Shown: piece after piece, positions 1 through 8,136 of the stretch
How positions within the stretch are numbered: the first letter of the stretch is position 1
How the letters are laid out: every line of letters starts with the position of its first letter
Source of the DNA: Alteromonadaceae bacterium UBA2620
Lineage (GTDB): Bacteria; Pseudomonadota; Gammaproteobacteria; Enterobacterales; Alteromonadaceae
Length of the DNA stretch: 35,948 nucleotides
Direction of reading: 5' to 3'
Assembly (NCBI GenBank): GCA_002339125.1
Contig: DDJQ01000023.1
Span: 36,590-72,537 of the forward strand
Notes under the pieces: model-generated
The model's input: the letters and a program-made list of their open reading frames with translations, nothing else
Told to the model about the DNA's origin: nothing
The model's database searches: none
Translations under genes and position numbers: made by a program

Positions 1-574
1 TAAACGGATGTTCTTTTAACTGCTCCGGATGCGATAAAGACTCTGTGCTTAACGGATGAGACTGAGCAACGCATAACACCTGTGACCAGGTGGCAAGCTG
101 ATAGGATTTAAACCCCTCTTTATCAACTGGCGTAAACCCCAACGCCAGATCGGCGCCGCTGGCAACGATATCGTCATAGCCTTCGCCCAGGGTTACCGCA
201 ACAGAAATACGCTCTGAGCTCTGCAGTAACTGCCGCAGCGGTTTACTCAACAATCCGCCGCCAAAGCCTTCGGGCGCGAGGATCCGCAGTTCACCGGAGG
301 GTGATTGAAGCAAGGCGTCGATTTCCTGCTGCCCCTGTTGCGCGGTGGCAAGTAATTCCTTACTGGTGCGATAATAAATCCGCCCGGCTTCAGTAAGGCT
401 CAGATGACGGGAATTACGATTAACCAATTGCTGGCCGATATCTTCTTCCAGCTTACGCAACTGTTGGCTGATGGCCGACACGGTCATGTGTAACTGCCTG
501 GCAGCCACACTCATATTGCCGCAGTCAGCAACGGTTAAAAACACTTTCAGGGCGCGGGTAAACTTAACGTTCAT
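1..574 (-). CDS. LysR-family transcriptional regulator (3' end outside window)
   Basis: Reading the minus strand from the ATG at 574-572 gives a typical LysR N-terminus: MNVKFTRALKVFLTVADCG, then a winged helix-turn-helix (about residues 1-60, with SVAARQLHMTVSAISQQLRKLE as helix-turn-helix and NRNSRHLSLTEAG as wing). The linker helix and the start of the effector-binding domain (LRILAPEGFGGG, LGFTPVDKEG) follow. About 191 residues are present; the rest lies off the left edge. It is divergent from the siderophore receptor gene at 683, the usual LysR arrangement with a regulated neighbour, but the shared intergenic region also holds a Fur-like box, so the target is uncertain. The effector is unknown. 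Confidence 0.9.
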   Translation of the reverse strand, partial: MNVKFTRALKVFLTVADCGNMSVAARQLHMTVSAISQQLRKLEEDIGQQLVNRNSRHLSLTEAGRIYYRTSKELLATAQQGQQEIDALLQSPSGELRILAPEGFGGGLLSKPLRQLLQSSERISVAVTLGEGYDDIVASGADLALGFTPVDKEGFKSYQLATWSQVLCVAQSHPLSTESLSHPEQLKEHPF

Positions 575-648
575 AGAAATTCATTTTTGCTAAAGACACC
601 GTTTAATATTAGTCGATTGCAGATAACTGACCCCGATCTTATCCTAAA

Positions 649-663
649 TAACAATCATTCTCA
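649..663 (+). promoter_or_regulatory. Fur box candidate upstream of siderophore receptor
   Basis: taacaatcattctca matches 12 of 15 positions of the 7-1-7 Fur consensus TGATAATCATTATCA. It ends 19 bases before the ATG of the TonB receptor, so bound Fur would block transcription or initiation. Identification is by eye only. Confidence 0.65.
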
Positions 664-682
664 CTGAGATTTTCACTGTTAT

Positions 683-2652
683 ATGCAATTAAACAAGATG
701 TCCCTGGCACTTTGCTGTGCTTTCGTTTCCTCAGCTGTACTGGCTGTTTCTCCTGATAATGAAGAACTGGAAAAAATTGTGGTGACCGCTTCAGGCACCG
801 CGCAAATGCTTAAAGAAGCGCCTGCCTCTATCAGTGTGCTCGATAAAGAAGACCTCAGTGAAAGGTTTTATCGGGACCTCACCGATGCCATGACGGATAT
901 TCCGGGCGTGATTGTCACCGGTGGCGGTGACAGAGAAGATATCAGCCTGCGAGGCATGGGTAGTCAGTACACCCTGATCCTGGTCGACGGCCAGCGACAG
1001 AGCTCACGTGAAACCCGGCCTAATAGCGACGGTCCGGGTGTTGAAGGCGCCTGGATCCCGCCGTTATCGGCCATTGAGCGCATCGAGGTCATCCGCGGGC
1101 CTATGTCTTCTTTGTATGGCTCAGATGCCATTGGCGGTGTAATCAATATTATCACCAGCAAAACCCCTGATGCCTGGCGCGGTGAGGTACGCTTAGATGC
1201 TACCATTCAGGAAGACAGCGATTCAGGTAATCAGCACCAAACCACGTTCTTTACGGCTGGTTCACTTATCCCGGGTAAATTGGGCTTACAACTTTACGGC
1301 CGCTACACCCAGCGGGAAGAAGACAATATCGTCGACGGCTTTCGCGACCGCGACCATAAAAATATCAGTGCCAAACTGGCCTTTACCCCCAATGACAGTC
1401 ACGAATTTGTGTTTGAAGCCACCCATACCCAGCAGGAAATTAATGCAACACTGGGTAAAACGGTTGCACCGCTGGCCGAGGGCGAAGAATGTGGCCGTCG
1501 CGGCTGTCCGGCTTCGAGCATGACTGAGTATGACCGCACTAACCTGTCGCTCAGTCACACCGGATACTGGGGCTTGGCAACCTCGCAAACTTATATCAAA
1601 CAAGATGAGTTTGATAATGAATCCCGGCAAATGTACGTTAAAAACCTCGATGCCCAGACGATGTGGGCCGTTCCGGTCAACGATACACTGAGCTTGAGTG
1701 CAGGCGGCGCTTATTTTGAGGAAGAGCTTAATGACCTGACCAGCAACCAGATTAGCGAGCTTTCACTGGTCGACGGTCACCAGTGGTCTGTGTTCGCCGA
1801 AGGTGAATGGAAAATCATTAAGGATTTCGCGATTACTACCGGTTTACGTTACGACGACGACCAGAACTATGGCGGCCAGTTAAGCCCTCGTTTATACGGG
1901 GTATGGCAAATCAGTTCAACAACCATTTTAAAGGGTGGCATATCCACTGGCTTCAGGGCGCCGAACCTGCGCCAGACCAATCCTTCCTGGGGACAAATCA
2001 GCCGCGGCGGCAATATTTATGGTAACCCGGATCTGGAAGCGGAATCGTCAGTCAGCTATGAACTCGGCTTATATCAGGACTTTGGTAAGGACACCACGGT
2101 ATCCGCAACGGTGTTTTATAACGAATTTGAAGACCGTATCACCCGAATTCAGTGCCCAACAGACCTGTGTACCGACGGGCCTAACGATTTCGGATCAGCC
2201 CCCACCACCTATGTCAACATCGATGAGGCCATCACTCAGGGTTTTGAAATGAGTGTGCAGGCTAAACTTACCAAAGCCATTGAATTTAATGCCAACTATA
2301 CCTATACCGACTCGGAGCAAAAACCGGTCAGTACGCTGGCAGTCCGCTCAATCAACTGCCGAAACACCTGGTTCAAACCTCTCTGCGCTGGGCCATCAAC
2401 GACATGACCAGCAGTTGGCTGCGCGTTCACTACCGTGGTGAAGAGAGTCAGCCCACCACCGGTCCGTCGCAGGACAGCTTGATTGCCCCCTCGTATACGC
2501 TGGCAGACGTTGGCTTAAACTACGGTTTAACCAACGATATAAAACTTGGCGCCGGTATTTATAACCTGCTGGATAAAAACATTGGTATGGAAGAGTACGG
2601 CTACGTGGAAGATGGCCGCCGTTACTGGCTGTCACTGGCCTGGTCTTTTTAG
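683..2652 (+). pseudogene. Catecholate siderophore/colicin-type TonB-dependent receptor (FepA/IrgA/Cir-like), frameshifted
   Basis: Outer-membrane gated channel, by family for ferric catecholate siderophores. It has a signal peptide (about residues 1-22), a TonB-box/plug start (LEKIVVTASG), plug motifs (ISLRGMGSQYTLILVDG; RPNSDGPGVEGAW; IERIEVIRGPMSSLYGSDA; GGVINIIT) and a beta-barrel with the conserved GFRAPNLRQ and YELGLYQDFG. The open frame runs 683-2407, where the last 30 or so residues are out-of-frame nonsense. The true C-terminus continues in the -1 frame: after the A-run at 2319-2323 the other frame reads TGQYAGSPLNQLPKHLVQ and ends at 2652 with the terminal aromatic of a barrel (LSLAWSF). 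One A appears to be missing from an ancestral run of six. The defect is a real recent frameshift or a sequencing error. Without the last strands the barrel would not close. Confidence 0.85.
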
Positions 2653-2666
2653 GGGCTTTAGTAAAA

Positions 2667-2698
2667 CTGCCTGCGCCGGTTATGCTGAGCGCAGGCAG
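2667..2698 (+). terminator. Strong hairpin after the siderophore receptor
   Basis: A perfect 10-bp stem CTGCCTGCGC/GCGCAGGCAG (2667-2676 and 2689-2698) with a 12-base loop lies 15 bases past the receptor stop. It lacks a clean T-run, so it may be a weak terminator or an mRNA 3' stabiliser. Confidence 0.45.
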
Positions 2699-2769
2699 TG
2701 CCTGGCTCTGTTATGTCATCAGATTTATGTTATCAGCCGAAATAATAAGTCAATCGACTCAATTGCAAT

Positions 2770-2784
2770 TGATTCTCAATAACA
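2770..2784 (+). promoter_or_regulatory. Fur box candidate upstream of DUF2271 gene
   Basis: tgattctcaataaca matches 11 of 15 positions of the Fur consensus TGATAATCATTATCA. It lies 65 bases before the TTG start at 2850, and implies the DUF2271-DUF4198 pair has its own iron-responsive promoter rather than read-through from the receptor. Confidence 0.5.
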
Positions 2785-2849
2785 TTTGGATTAAGGTTTT
2801 GATTTTCATCTTGCAGAGCAACCAGGATATTATTTCAGGAGAATTTACG

Positions 2850-3425
2850 TTGTTAGAAGATACCCCCTGCTTATTGCCGCGTTACGGCGAGAACAGCCGC
2901 CCCAACACTTTGCTGAATAAGCTGTACCGGCTGGCCCTGCCACTAGGGTTGCTCGGTGTGGCGATGACAGCCCAGGCCGATGAGCTTGAAATCACATTAC
3001 CCAACTTGAATGTAGCGGAATACCACGCCCCTTACGTTGCAGCGTGGCTGGCCGATGAGCGTGGTAAGCGCGTAGTGGATATTGCCGTATGGTACGACAC
3101 CGACATGGCTAATAACGAAGGCGAGAAATGGCTGAAGGACTTACGTATGTGGTGGCGGCGCAGCGGTCGCAGTGCCAGCATGCCAATTGATGGAGTGAGT
3201 GGCGCTACCCGCCGGCCGGGCACCTCGACCATCGCGCTCGACGGGCGGTTCGACGACGTTGCCGCCGGCGATTATTTTATCTGGGTTGAAGCCGCACGCG
3301 AACTCGGTGGCCGTGAAACCCTTAAAGTCCCGGTGTCACTTCCGGTAAAACAAACAGTTAATACCCGTGCTGAAGGTCAGCACGAACTTTCTTCGATAAC
3401 CTTACACATGGAGCCTGCACAATGA
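2850..3425 (+). CDS. DUF2271 family exported protein
   Basis: A 191-residue protein. The TTG at 2850 is preferred because AGGAG sits at 2837-2841, eight bases upstream; the longer reading frame from 2682 runs through the receptor hairpin and Fur box and has no ribosome site. A signal peptide with a long N-region ends at AMTAQA. The mature part has the DUF2271 features: an ITLPNLNVAEYHAPYVAAW strand, a DIAVWYD core, a KWLKDLRMWWRRSGR segment, and VSGATRRPG followed by a DYFIWVEAARE strand. It overlaps the DUF4198 gene by four bases (ATGA), implying translational coupling. Family members usually sit in iron-uptake loci with DUF4198 and PepSY proteins; the biochemical role is not established. 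Placement behind a siderophore receptor and a Fur-like box supports a role in iron handling in the periplasm. Confidence 0.82.
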   Translation: MLEDTPCLLPRYGENSRPNTLLNKLYRLALPLGLLGVAMTAQADELEITLPNLNVAEYHAPYVAAWLADERGKRVVDIAVWYDTDMANNEGEKWLKDLRMWWRRSGRSASMPIDGVSGATRRPGTSTIALDGRFDDVAAGDYFIWVEAARELGGRETLKVPVSLPVKQTVNTRAEGQHELSSITLHMEPAQ

Positions 3426-4249
3426 AGAAATCACTACTAATCGGTGCCACAGCCCTGGCCCTGACTCTGGCCAGCCCGTTCAGTCAGGCCCACCGGGTGT
3501 GGATCAAGCCATCTACCACTTCTGTTTCTGGTGACAGCGAATGGATCACCTTCGATGTGGCCGTGGCTAACGGTATCTTTCATCCTGATCATTTTGCTTA
3601 TCCGGCGGAGCGTTTATCTGTCGTCTCACCCAGTGGAAATCCGGTAGACATTCAAAACCAGCAAAAGCTGCGCTACCGCAGTGTATTTGATGTGGAGCTG
3701 ACTGAGAGCGGCACCTACAAAGTGTTTAATGCCTCACAATCCCTAGTGGCGTTTTGGAAAGACGAAGACGGCGAGCGCCATTTCTGGCCCGGGCGCGGTA
3801 AGACCGGCACCGTGGAAGAATTTTATGAAGCGGTACCTCAGGATGCCAATGACCTGAACGTAATGGAAACCGCTAATCGCTTGGAAACCTATGTGACACT
3901 AGGCGCCCCAACGGCCGACAACAATAAGCTAACCGGCAAAGGTCTTGAGCTTAAAGCATTAACCCACCCCAACGATGCTTACACCGGTGAGCCAATCGAT
4001 TTTCAGTTCTTTATGAGCGGCGATAAAGCTCAGGGGACCAAAGTTATTGTAGTCAAAGACGGCGAAAAATACCGTGATACTGCCGGTGGTATAGAAGTGA
4101 CGGCCGACAAAGAAGGCAAAATCAGCCTGCAATTTGATGAGCCTGGCATGTACTGGCTGGAAGCCGAGTACGAAGACGACAAAGCCAAAGCGCCGGCTAA
4201 GAAACGCCGCGCCAGCTACGTACTGGTTTTTGAAGTCCTGCCACTTTAA
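3422..4249 (+). CDS. DUF4198 family periplasmic protein
   Basis: A 275-residue exported protein with a clear signal peptide ending at FSQA, after which the mature protein starts with HRVWIKPS. This is the characteristic His-containing N-terminus of DUF4198 (NikK/CbiK-like, metal-associated) proteins. The fold is expected to be two beta-sandwich domains: a first half with SGDSEWITFDVAVANGIFHPDHF and a second half (GKGLELKALTHPNDAYTGEPI) resembling the repeated domain of the family. The C-terminus is basic (KAPAKKRRASYVLVFEVLPL). It is coupled to the DUF2271 gene by overlap. The candidate metal ligands are the new N-terminal His and the HPDH motif; this is inference. Function unknown, probably metal or metallophore handling. 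Confidence 0.85.
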   Translation: MKKSLLIGATALALTLASPFSQAHRVWIKPSTTSVSGDSEWITFDVAVANGIFHPDHFAYPAERLSVVSPSGNPVDIQNQQKLRYRSVFDVELTESGTYKVFNASQSLVAFWKDEDGERHFWPGRGKTGTVEEFYEAVPQDANDLNVMETANRLETYVTLGAPTADNNKLTGKGLELKALTHPNDAYTGEPIDFQFFMSGDKAQGTKVIVVKDGEKYRDTAGGIEVTADKEGKISLQFDEPGMYWLEAEYEDDKAKAPAKKRRASYVLVFEVLPL

Positions 4250-4270
4250 GACTTATGCCTGAACTCAAAG

Positions 4271-4303
4271 AAAAAGCGCGTAACTCCAGGATACGCGCTT
4301 TTT
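4271..4303. terminator. Bidirectional intrinsic terminator between convergent genes
   Basis: A perfect 12-bp stem, AAAAAGCGCGTA (4271-4282) with TACGCGCTTTTT (4292-4303), and a 9-base loop. The arms give a T-run on both strands, so it can end the DUF4198 transcript and the convergent receptor transcript. Confidence 0.85.
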
Positions 4304-4325
4304 TGTATCTCTGACCAGCGCTTAA

Positions 4326-6425
4326 CTACCAGCTATAAGTGGCACTCAGCATATAATTACGTGGTCTGCCCGGAAAATAACGATCACCACCAAACGAAGT
4401 AAAATCGGCGCGCTCGGCGTAGGCAGTATCCAACAGGTTATTCACTCTGGCATACAGGGTAAGCTCGGGCGTTAACTGCCAGGATGAACGCAAATTCACT
4501 AATTCATGGCCTTCGTACTCGTGCAGATTCTCCGGGTCAGTGTAGTACTCACCAACGTGGTTTAATTCCAGTTCGGCGCGCACTTGCGGCGTGAAATTAT
4601 AGCCTATTCGCACATCGGCAATGGTGTTGGGCGCAGTGTCAATGTCGTTACCATTTATGTTAACGCCACCGAGTTCCTGATTATAGCGGTAAGTGTGGCT
4701 TGCCATGGTTGCCGCCAATGCAATATCCAGGCGCTGACTGGCTTGCCAGCGCAACTCCAGCTCTACGCCGGTATGTCGTGACTGACCGTCATTAACATTA
4801 AAGAAGTTACTGTCGCGGAAAATAAAGTTATCTTTATCCATGTAATAGGCAGCAATGGTATAGCTTAAGCCGGGGTAATTGCCTTTTACGCCGAACTCGA
4901 CGTTACGCGCTTCTTCCGAATTAAGATCGGCGACCTGCTGAGCACGCTGCAAACGATACAGCTCGGTGGCCTGAGGCGCGCGATAGCCTAGCGAATAGTT
5001 AGCATAAAACTGCGTAGTGTCAGAATATAGATAGGTGGCACCCAATTTTGGTGAGGCATTAGTAAAGCTGTTTTTACTGCTTGGTGGCCGCGAGTACCGG
5101 CAGCCGCCCATACCGCAGGCCGTGCCGTCTTCGCGTAAGCGCCCCGAATTCATATTATTGGTATAGTCATAATGGATATATTCGTAGCGCAGACCTGCAC
5201 TCAGTAACCAGCTGTCATTGCGCCACACCAACTCACTGAAAGCAGCAATCAACGACGCATTCACATCGTAATCATAATGTTTACCCGCCGGAATGGTGGC
5301 AACCAGAAACGCCGAGCCGGTGGTGGGCTGTTCCTGATATTGCAACAGGCTTCCCTCGGTGTGCTCGGCATCAATACCGGCATTCAGGGTAACACTGGCA
5401 GAAACATTATGGGTCCATAAACTTTGCACTCCCACACCTTGCTGGCTGTTTTCCTCGGTAGGTTGCCCGGGCAGAAAGTGCATTAAAAATTCCATGTCCT
5501 GGTCGCGAATATAGGGCGTTACCGATAGCGTATCGCCGCCATCTAACTGCCACTGTGCCCTGGACCAAAGGCGCAATGAACTGGCGTTACGAAAGGCTTC
5601 CGGATTTTCGTTTGCCTGCGCGAGCTGAGCGTCTTTATAAGCATCGGTACCTGTGATGTAGCCGGCGGTTTCCTGCTCCAGATTGGTATAGGTCAGGCCG
5701 GTTGTCAGGGTTAATGACGAGAACGCATGTTCATGACGCAGATTAAGCTTTTCCTGATCCAGACCCTCGGCCACCCGATAACCATTATCCCGGGTTACGC
5801 TGGCATTAAGCCCCACGCCGCCATCGCCGTAATGATAACCACTGCGCAGCTTCACCCGGCTATATCCGTAAGAACCATAGTCATATCCGAACAAACCGCC
5901 GCCCTGAGTGGTATCCGGCGTGATGACATTAATTACGCCGTGTACCGCATTGGAGCCATACAACGCCGACCCAGGCCCTTTGAGTACCTCTACCCGCTCG
6001 GCCATTTCCGAATGCGCCTCGAACAATTCGTTAATGTTACAAAAGCCGGCAGCGCGCAGCGGAATACCATCTTCTGCAGTTAACAAGCCACCACAGGCAC
6101 CGGCTCCACTAAATACCTGGGAACGCAAGGCTGGCAGGTATTCCTGCCCGTTACCTCGCTGCACCTGAGCACCGGCAATAAATTTAAGCACTTCCTCAAT
6201 ATGCGTAGGCGAAACAAGATTAATATCCTGCTGACCAACGGCGCTGATGATGACTGGCGCATCGTTGTCGTCAGCGCCATGCCGGGAACCCGTAGTGGTG
6301 ATGCGCTCGATATCTGCAGGCAACTGCACGGGTGCAGTTTGCGCGCTGGCGTTAAACGTACCGCTAATGGCACAGGACAGGATGGTTAATGCAGGCAACC
6401 AGCCGCTTCGAGGTAACTTGGTCAT
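4326..6425 (-). CDS. TonB-dependent receptor, substrate unknown
   Basis: A 699-residue outer-membrane receptor. The signal peptide ends near FNASA. Plug domain (about residues 38-165): ERITTTGSR, AVGQQDINLVSPTHIEEVL, ERVEVLKGPGSALYGSNAV, HGVINVIT. The barrel has NYSLGYRAPQATELYRL and ends in YMLSATYSW with a C-terminal Trp. Two cysteines in the plug (ACGG and GFCN) and two in an extracellular-loop-like segment (ACGMGGC) could form disulfides or bind metal. It lies downstream of three small genes on the same strand with no obvious strong terminator between, so it probably belongs to a Fur-controlled operon. The low similarity of its plug to the catecholate receptor at 683 suggests a different ligand. 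Iron chelate or another metal complex is the likely class. Confidence 0.88.
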   Translation of the reverse strand: MTKLPRSGWLPALTILSCAISGTFNASAQTAPVQLPADIERITTTGSRHGADDNDAPVIISAVGQQDINLVSPTHIEEVLKFIAGAQVQRGNGQEYLPALRSQVFSGAGACGGLLTAEDGIPLRAAGFCNINELFEAHSEMAERVEVLKGPGSALYGSNAVHGVINVITPDTTQGGGLFGYDYGSYGYSRVKLRSGYHYGDGGVGLNASVTRDNGYRVAEGLDQEKLNLRHEHAFSSLTLTTGLTYTNLEQETAGYITGTDAYKDAQLAQANENPEAFRNASSLRLWSRAQWQLDGGDTLSVTPYIRDQDMEFLMHFLPGQPTEENSQQGVGVQSLWTHNVSASVTLNAGIDAEHTEGSLLQYQEQPTTGSAFLVATIPAGKHYDYDVNASLIAAFSELVWRNDSWLLSAGLRYEYIHYDYTNNMNSGRLREDGTACGMGGCRYSRPPSSKNSFTNASPKLGATYLYSDTTQFYANYSLGYRAPQATELYRLQRAQQVADLNSEEARNVEFGVKGNYPGLSYTIAAYYMDKDNFIFRDSNFFNVNDGQSRHTGVELELRWQASQRLDIALAATMASHTYRYNQELGGVNINGNDIDTAPNTIADVRIGYNFTPQVRAELELNHVGEYYTDPENLHEYEGHELVNLRSSWQLTPELTLYARVNNLLDTAYAERADFTSFGGDRYFPGRPRNYMLSATYSW

Positions 6426-6591
6426 GGCTTATCTTTTATTTTGATTAATGAAATGCGGCCGGAGTTGAGCCAGCGGCCATGATAGACCTTCATAACCATT
6501 AAGAAAACCAATTAAGCCGGTACTTTGCGGTCTGTATAACTAGTACTTTGTACCCGTTCCCCTCACTGGTGGGTGCTGCATTCAACCGGGT
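6426..6591 (-). promoter_or_regulatory. Leader between small His-rich gene and TonB receptor, with GTACTTTG repeat
   Basis: This 166-base stretch has a direct repeat GTACTTTG at 6520-6527 and 6543-6550 (23-base spacing) and a GC-rich hairpin-prone segment (GGCCG and CGGCC arms near 6457-6477) just before the receptor start. It does not fit the cobalamin riboswitch consensus. It may carry an internal promoter with an operator, or a structured leader. Confidence 0.3.
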
Positions 6592-6795
6592 TCATTTGCC
6601 CGCCGGCAACCAACGGCTGATCGCACGGTAAATGGCAAACACAATGGCCAGTCCGGAGGCGGCCAGAGACAATAACAATAAGGCATGAATAAACAAGCTG
6701 CTCCAGTGACTGTGATCATGGCCATCATGAGCCTGCACAGTGTGGCTCATGACTAGCATCCAGATAATTAGCCAGCGCCAATCAACCCGTAGCAT
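6592..6795 (-). CDS. Small membrane protein with periplasmic His-rich segment
   Basis: A 67-residue protein with a good ribosome site (AAGGAA six bases before the ATG). The N-terminal hydrophobic segment (LIIWMLVMSHTVQA) looks like a signal peptide or first membrane helix. Next comes the metal-ligand-rich stretch AHDGHDHSHW, then a second strong membrane helix (ALLLLSLAASGLAIVFAIY) and a basic tail. Topology would place the His/Asp cluster in the periplasm. It sits in the minus-strand run with two small cytosolic-looking proteins and the TonB receptor. I do not recognise a named family. A role as a small metal-binding or metal-relay subunit is inference from the His cluster and context. Confidence 0.75.
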   Translation of the reverse strand: MLRVDWRWLIIWMLVMSHTVQAHDGHDHSHWSSLFIHALLLLSLAASGLAIVFAIYRAISRWLPAGK

Positions 6796-6818
6796 GATGA
6801 TTTCCTTGTTTTATGTGG

Positions 6819-7256
6819 TTAGTAACCTGATGTAAACCCATCGTACTGATAGGGATTCAGCAGTCTTTGTCTTGGCCTGAGCCGGTCGAAGCTACCATGC
6901 TGCTGTTCAAACCGACTTAAGCGCTGATGAGCACTTCGACACCCCCAAACCGTGCAGGCTGATTCTCCCCGCTTGCAGAAAACCGCCATCATCTGCTGCT
7001 TGGCTGTAACTAATACCTGCCAGGCCAGTCGCAGACTGTTTTCCCGCTCATAAAGCTCGGCCAGATTGTGATAACTCACCAGTAACGCTTCAACAGTGCG
7101 GCGTGATGCGGGCCACTTTTTTACCAGCGTTCTGGCCAGTTCAATGGCTCTGGAGTAATAAACCAGTGTTATCAGGGTGTGATGCAGTTCAAAGTTATCA
7201 TTACCTGCCGCAATCACTTCCCGCCACTTAGCGTAAGCGGCGTCAGACTGACTCAT
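6819..7256 (-). CDS. Uncharacterised helical (TPR-like) protein in Fur-type operon
   Basis: A 145-residue protein starting at an ATG six bases after AGGAGG. It has no signal peptide. The sequence is mostly amphipathic helix, with TPR-like pairs (YYSRAIELARTLVKKWP; SRRTVEALLVSYHNLAELYERE; SLRLAWQVLVTAKQQMMAVF), two Cys in CKRGESACTVWGC-type spacing, and a basic, aromatic C-terminus. Only 14 bases separate it from the upstream 7271-7660 gene and 23 from the next gene, so co-transcription is likely. No named family recognised. Alternatives include a scaffold or an iron-responsive adaptor. Confidence 0.7.
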   Translation of the reverse strand: MSQSDAAYAKWREVIAAGNDNFELHHTLITLVYYSRAIELARTLVKKWPASRRTVEALLVSYHNLAELYERENSLRLAWQVLVTAKQQMMAVFCKRGESACTVWGCRSAHQRLSRFEQQHGSFDRLRPRQRLLNPYQYDGFTSGY

Positions 7257-7270
7257 GATGACCTCCTGAG

Positions 7271-7660
7271 TTAATGCCGGCTGATACTGAAATCACTGAA
7301 GGCTGTCATGGCCTGCTGAGCAGCCGCTTCCTGATAACTTACCGCGGTAATCAGATCGGCAACACGGCGTTGCATGGCCGCCTGGTAATCCACCAGACCC
7401 AGGGCTCCATAGGCGTCGCAAATCAGGGTCGACAAAACGAAGACTTTTTCCAGCAGTTGCCGGTTCTGACCTTCTTCCACCTCCAGCAAAATAGCGGTTA
7501 TATCGAACGCGCAACCTAAGTAGGGAATACATTCACGATACTCACCGTCGTAAAACAGGGTCGTGCCCTGAAACTCATCCCGGGCTAAAAAATTAACTGC
7601 CTCCAGTGGATGGCTATAAACCCAGTCGGCGTGTTTGGTACATAAAAAAGAAATTTCCAT
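7271..7660 (-). CDS. Uncharacterised small cytoplasmic protein, first gene of Fur-type operon
   Basis: A 129-residue protein. The ATG at 7660 is chosen over the one at 7666 because AGGAGG lies eight bases before it and only two before the other. The sequence begins MEISFLCTKHADWVYSH and is predicted largely helical, with acidic ILLEVEEGQNRQLLEKVFVLSTLICDAYGALG and a C-terminal helix RRVADLITAVSYQEAA. No signal peptide or membrane helix. It is the promoter-proximal gene of the minus-strand run and faces the Fur-like box at 7710-7724. Function unknown; it shares with the next gene a helical, TPR-like look. Confidence 0.7.
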   Translation of the reverse strand: MEISFLCTKHADWVYSHPLEAVNFLARDEFQGTTLFYDGEYRECIPYLGCAFDITAILLEVEEGQNRQLLEKVFVLSTLICDAYGALGLVDYQAAMQRRVADLITAVSYQEAAAQQAMTAFSDFSISRH

Positions 7661-7709
7661 TGGCATGTCCTCCTGACTTAAACATACGCCATCTCAGACT
7701 TATTGCAAA

Positions 7710-7724
7710 TGATAATTGTTTGCA
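7710..7724. promoter_or_regulatory. Fur box candidate in divergent promoter
   Basis: tgataattgtttgca matches 11 of 15 positions of the Fur consensus, with the full left half TGATAAT. It lies between the divergent 7271-7660 operon and the FagA-like/fumC pair, so one bound dimer set could control both directions. Confidence 0.65.
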
Positions 7725-7765
7725 TTAGCATAAAATTACGTTCAGTGAACTAGAATGGTAGTGCT

Positions 7766-8125
7766 ATGACACAACACATTGCCAAAGCGCTCGTGACATC
7801 GGCCAATTTAAAGCAACAAATCAGAACGGCATGTCACCCGGATGATCCACAGTTGCTTAAGCGCTATATAAACTTAGCCCTCGACAGTGCGAACACTGCC
7901 GGGGCATCGTCCGAAAAAATTCGTATTCTGCTGGACTGTGCGGCGCTTTTGCTCGAGACAGCCTGCGATCAAAAGGTAGTGCTGAGCTGGCGCTATCAGT
8001 GTCTCGACCAGATTTACCGGCCGCTGCTGGCGGCCGAAAAGCAAAGTATTACAGCCGGCGATCACCATCGCGTGAGGCAGTTTAGTCATCTGTTTACTCA
8101 CCTCACGCCGACATTTTTTAACTAA
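7766..8125 (+). CDS. FagA-like small protein upstream of fumC
   Basis: A 119-residue cytoplasmic protein, mostly helical. The segment LLETACDQKVVLSWRYQCL followed by DQIYRPLLAAEK resembles, from memory, the conserved part of Pseudomonas FagA (Fur-associated gene), whose gene precedes fumC in an iron-repressed operon. Here it ends 11 bases before fumC and starts 42 bases after a Fur-like box. The ribosome site is weak. Biochemical function of FagA is unknown. The call rests on position and partial motif recognition, so the family assignment is moderate. Confidence 0.7.
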   Translation: MTQHIAKALVTSANLKQQIRTACHPDDPQLLKRYINLALDSANTAGASSEKIRILLDCAALLLETACDQKVVLSWRYQCLDQIYRPLLAAEKQSITAGDHHRVRQFSHLFTHLTPTFFN

Positions 8126-8136
8126 GGACCTCAAAT

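Noticed and set aside
1197..1523. Second-frame open reading within the siderophore receptor
   Set aside because: Overlaps the receptor fully in another frame, with no ribosome site or motif.
2319..2330. Programmed -1 frameshift at the A-run
   Set aside because: The in-frame heptamer is not of the X XXY YYZ type, five A are too few for efficient slippage, and receptors of this family are not known to use it.
6426..6591. Cobalamin riboswitch upstream of the TonB receptor
   Set aside because: No B12-box or conserved CACTG/GGTGC core in the right order on the minus strand.
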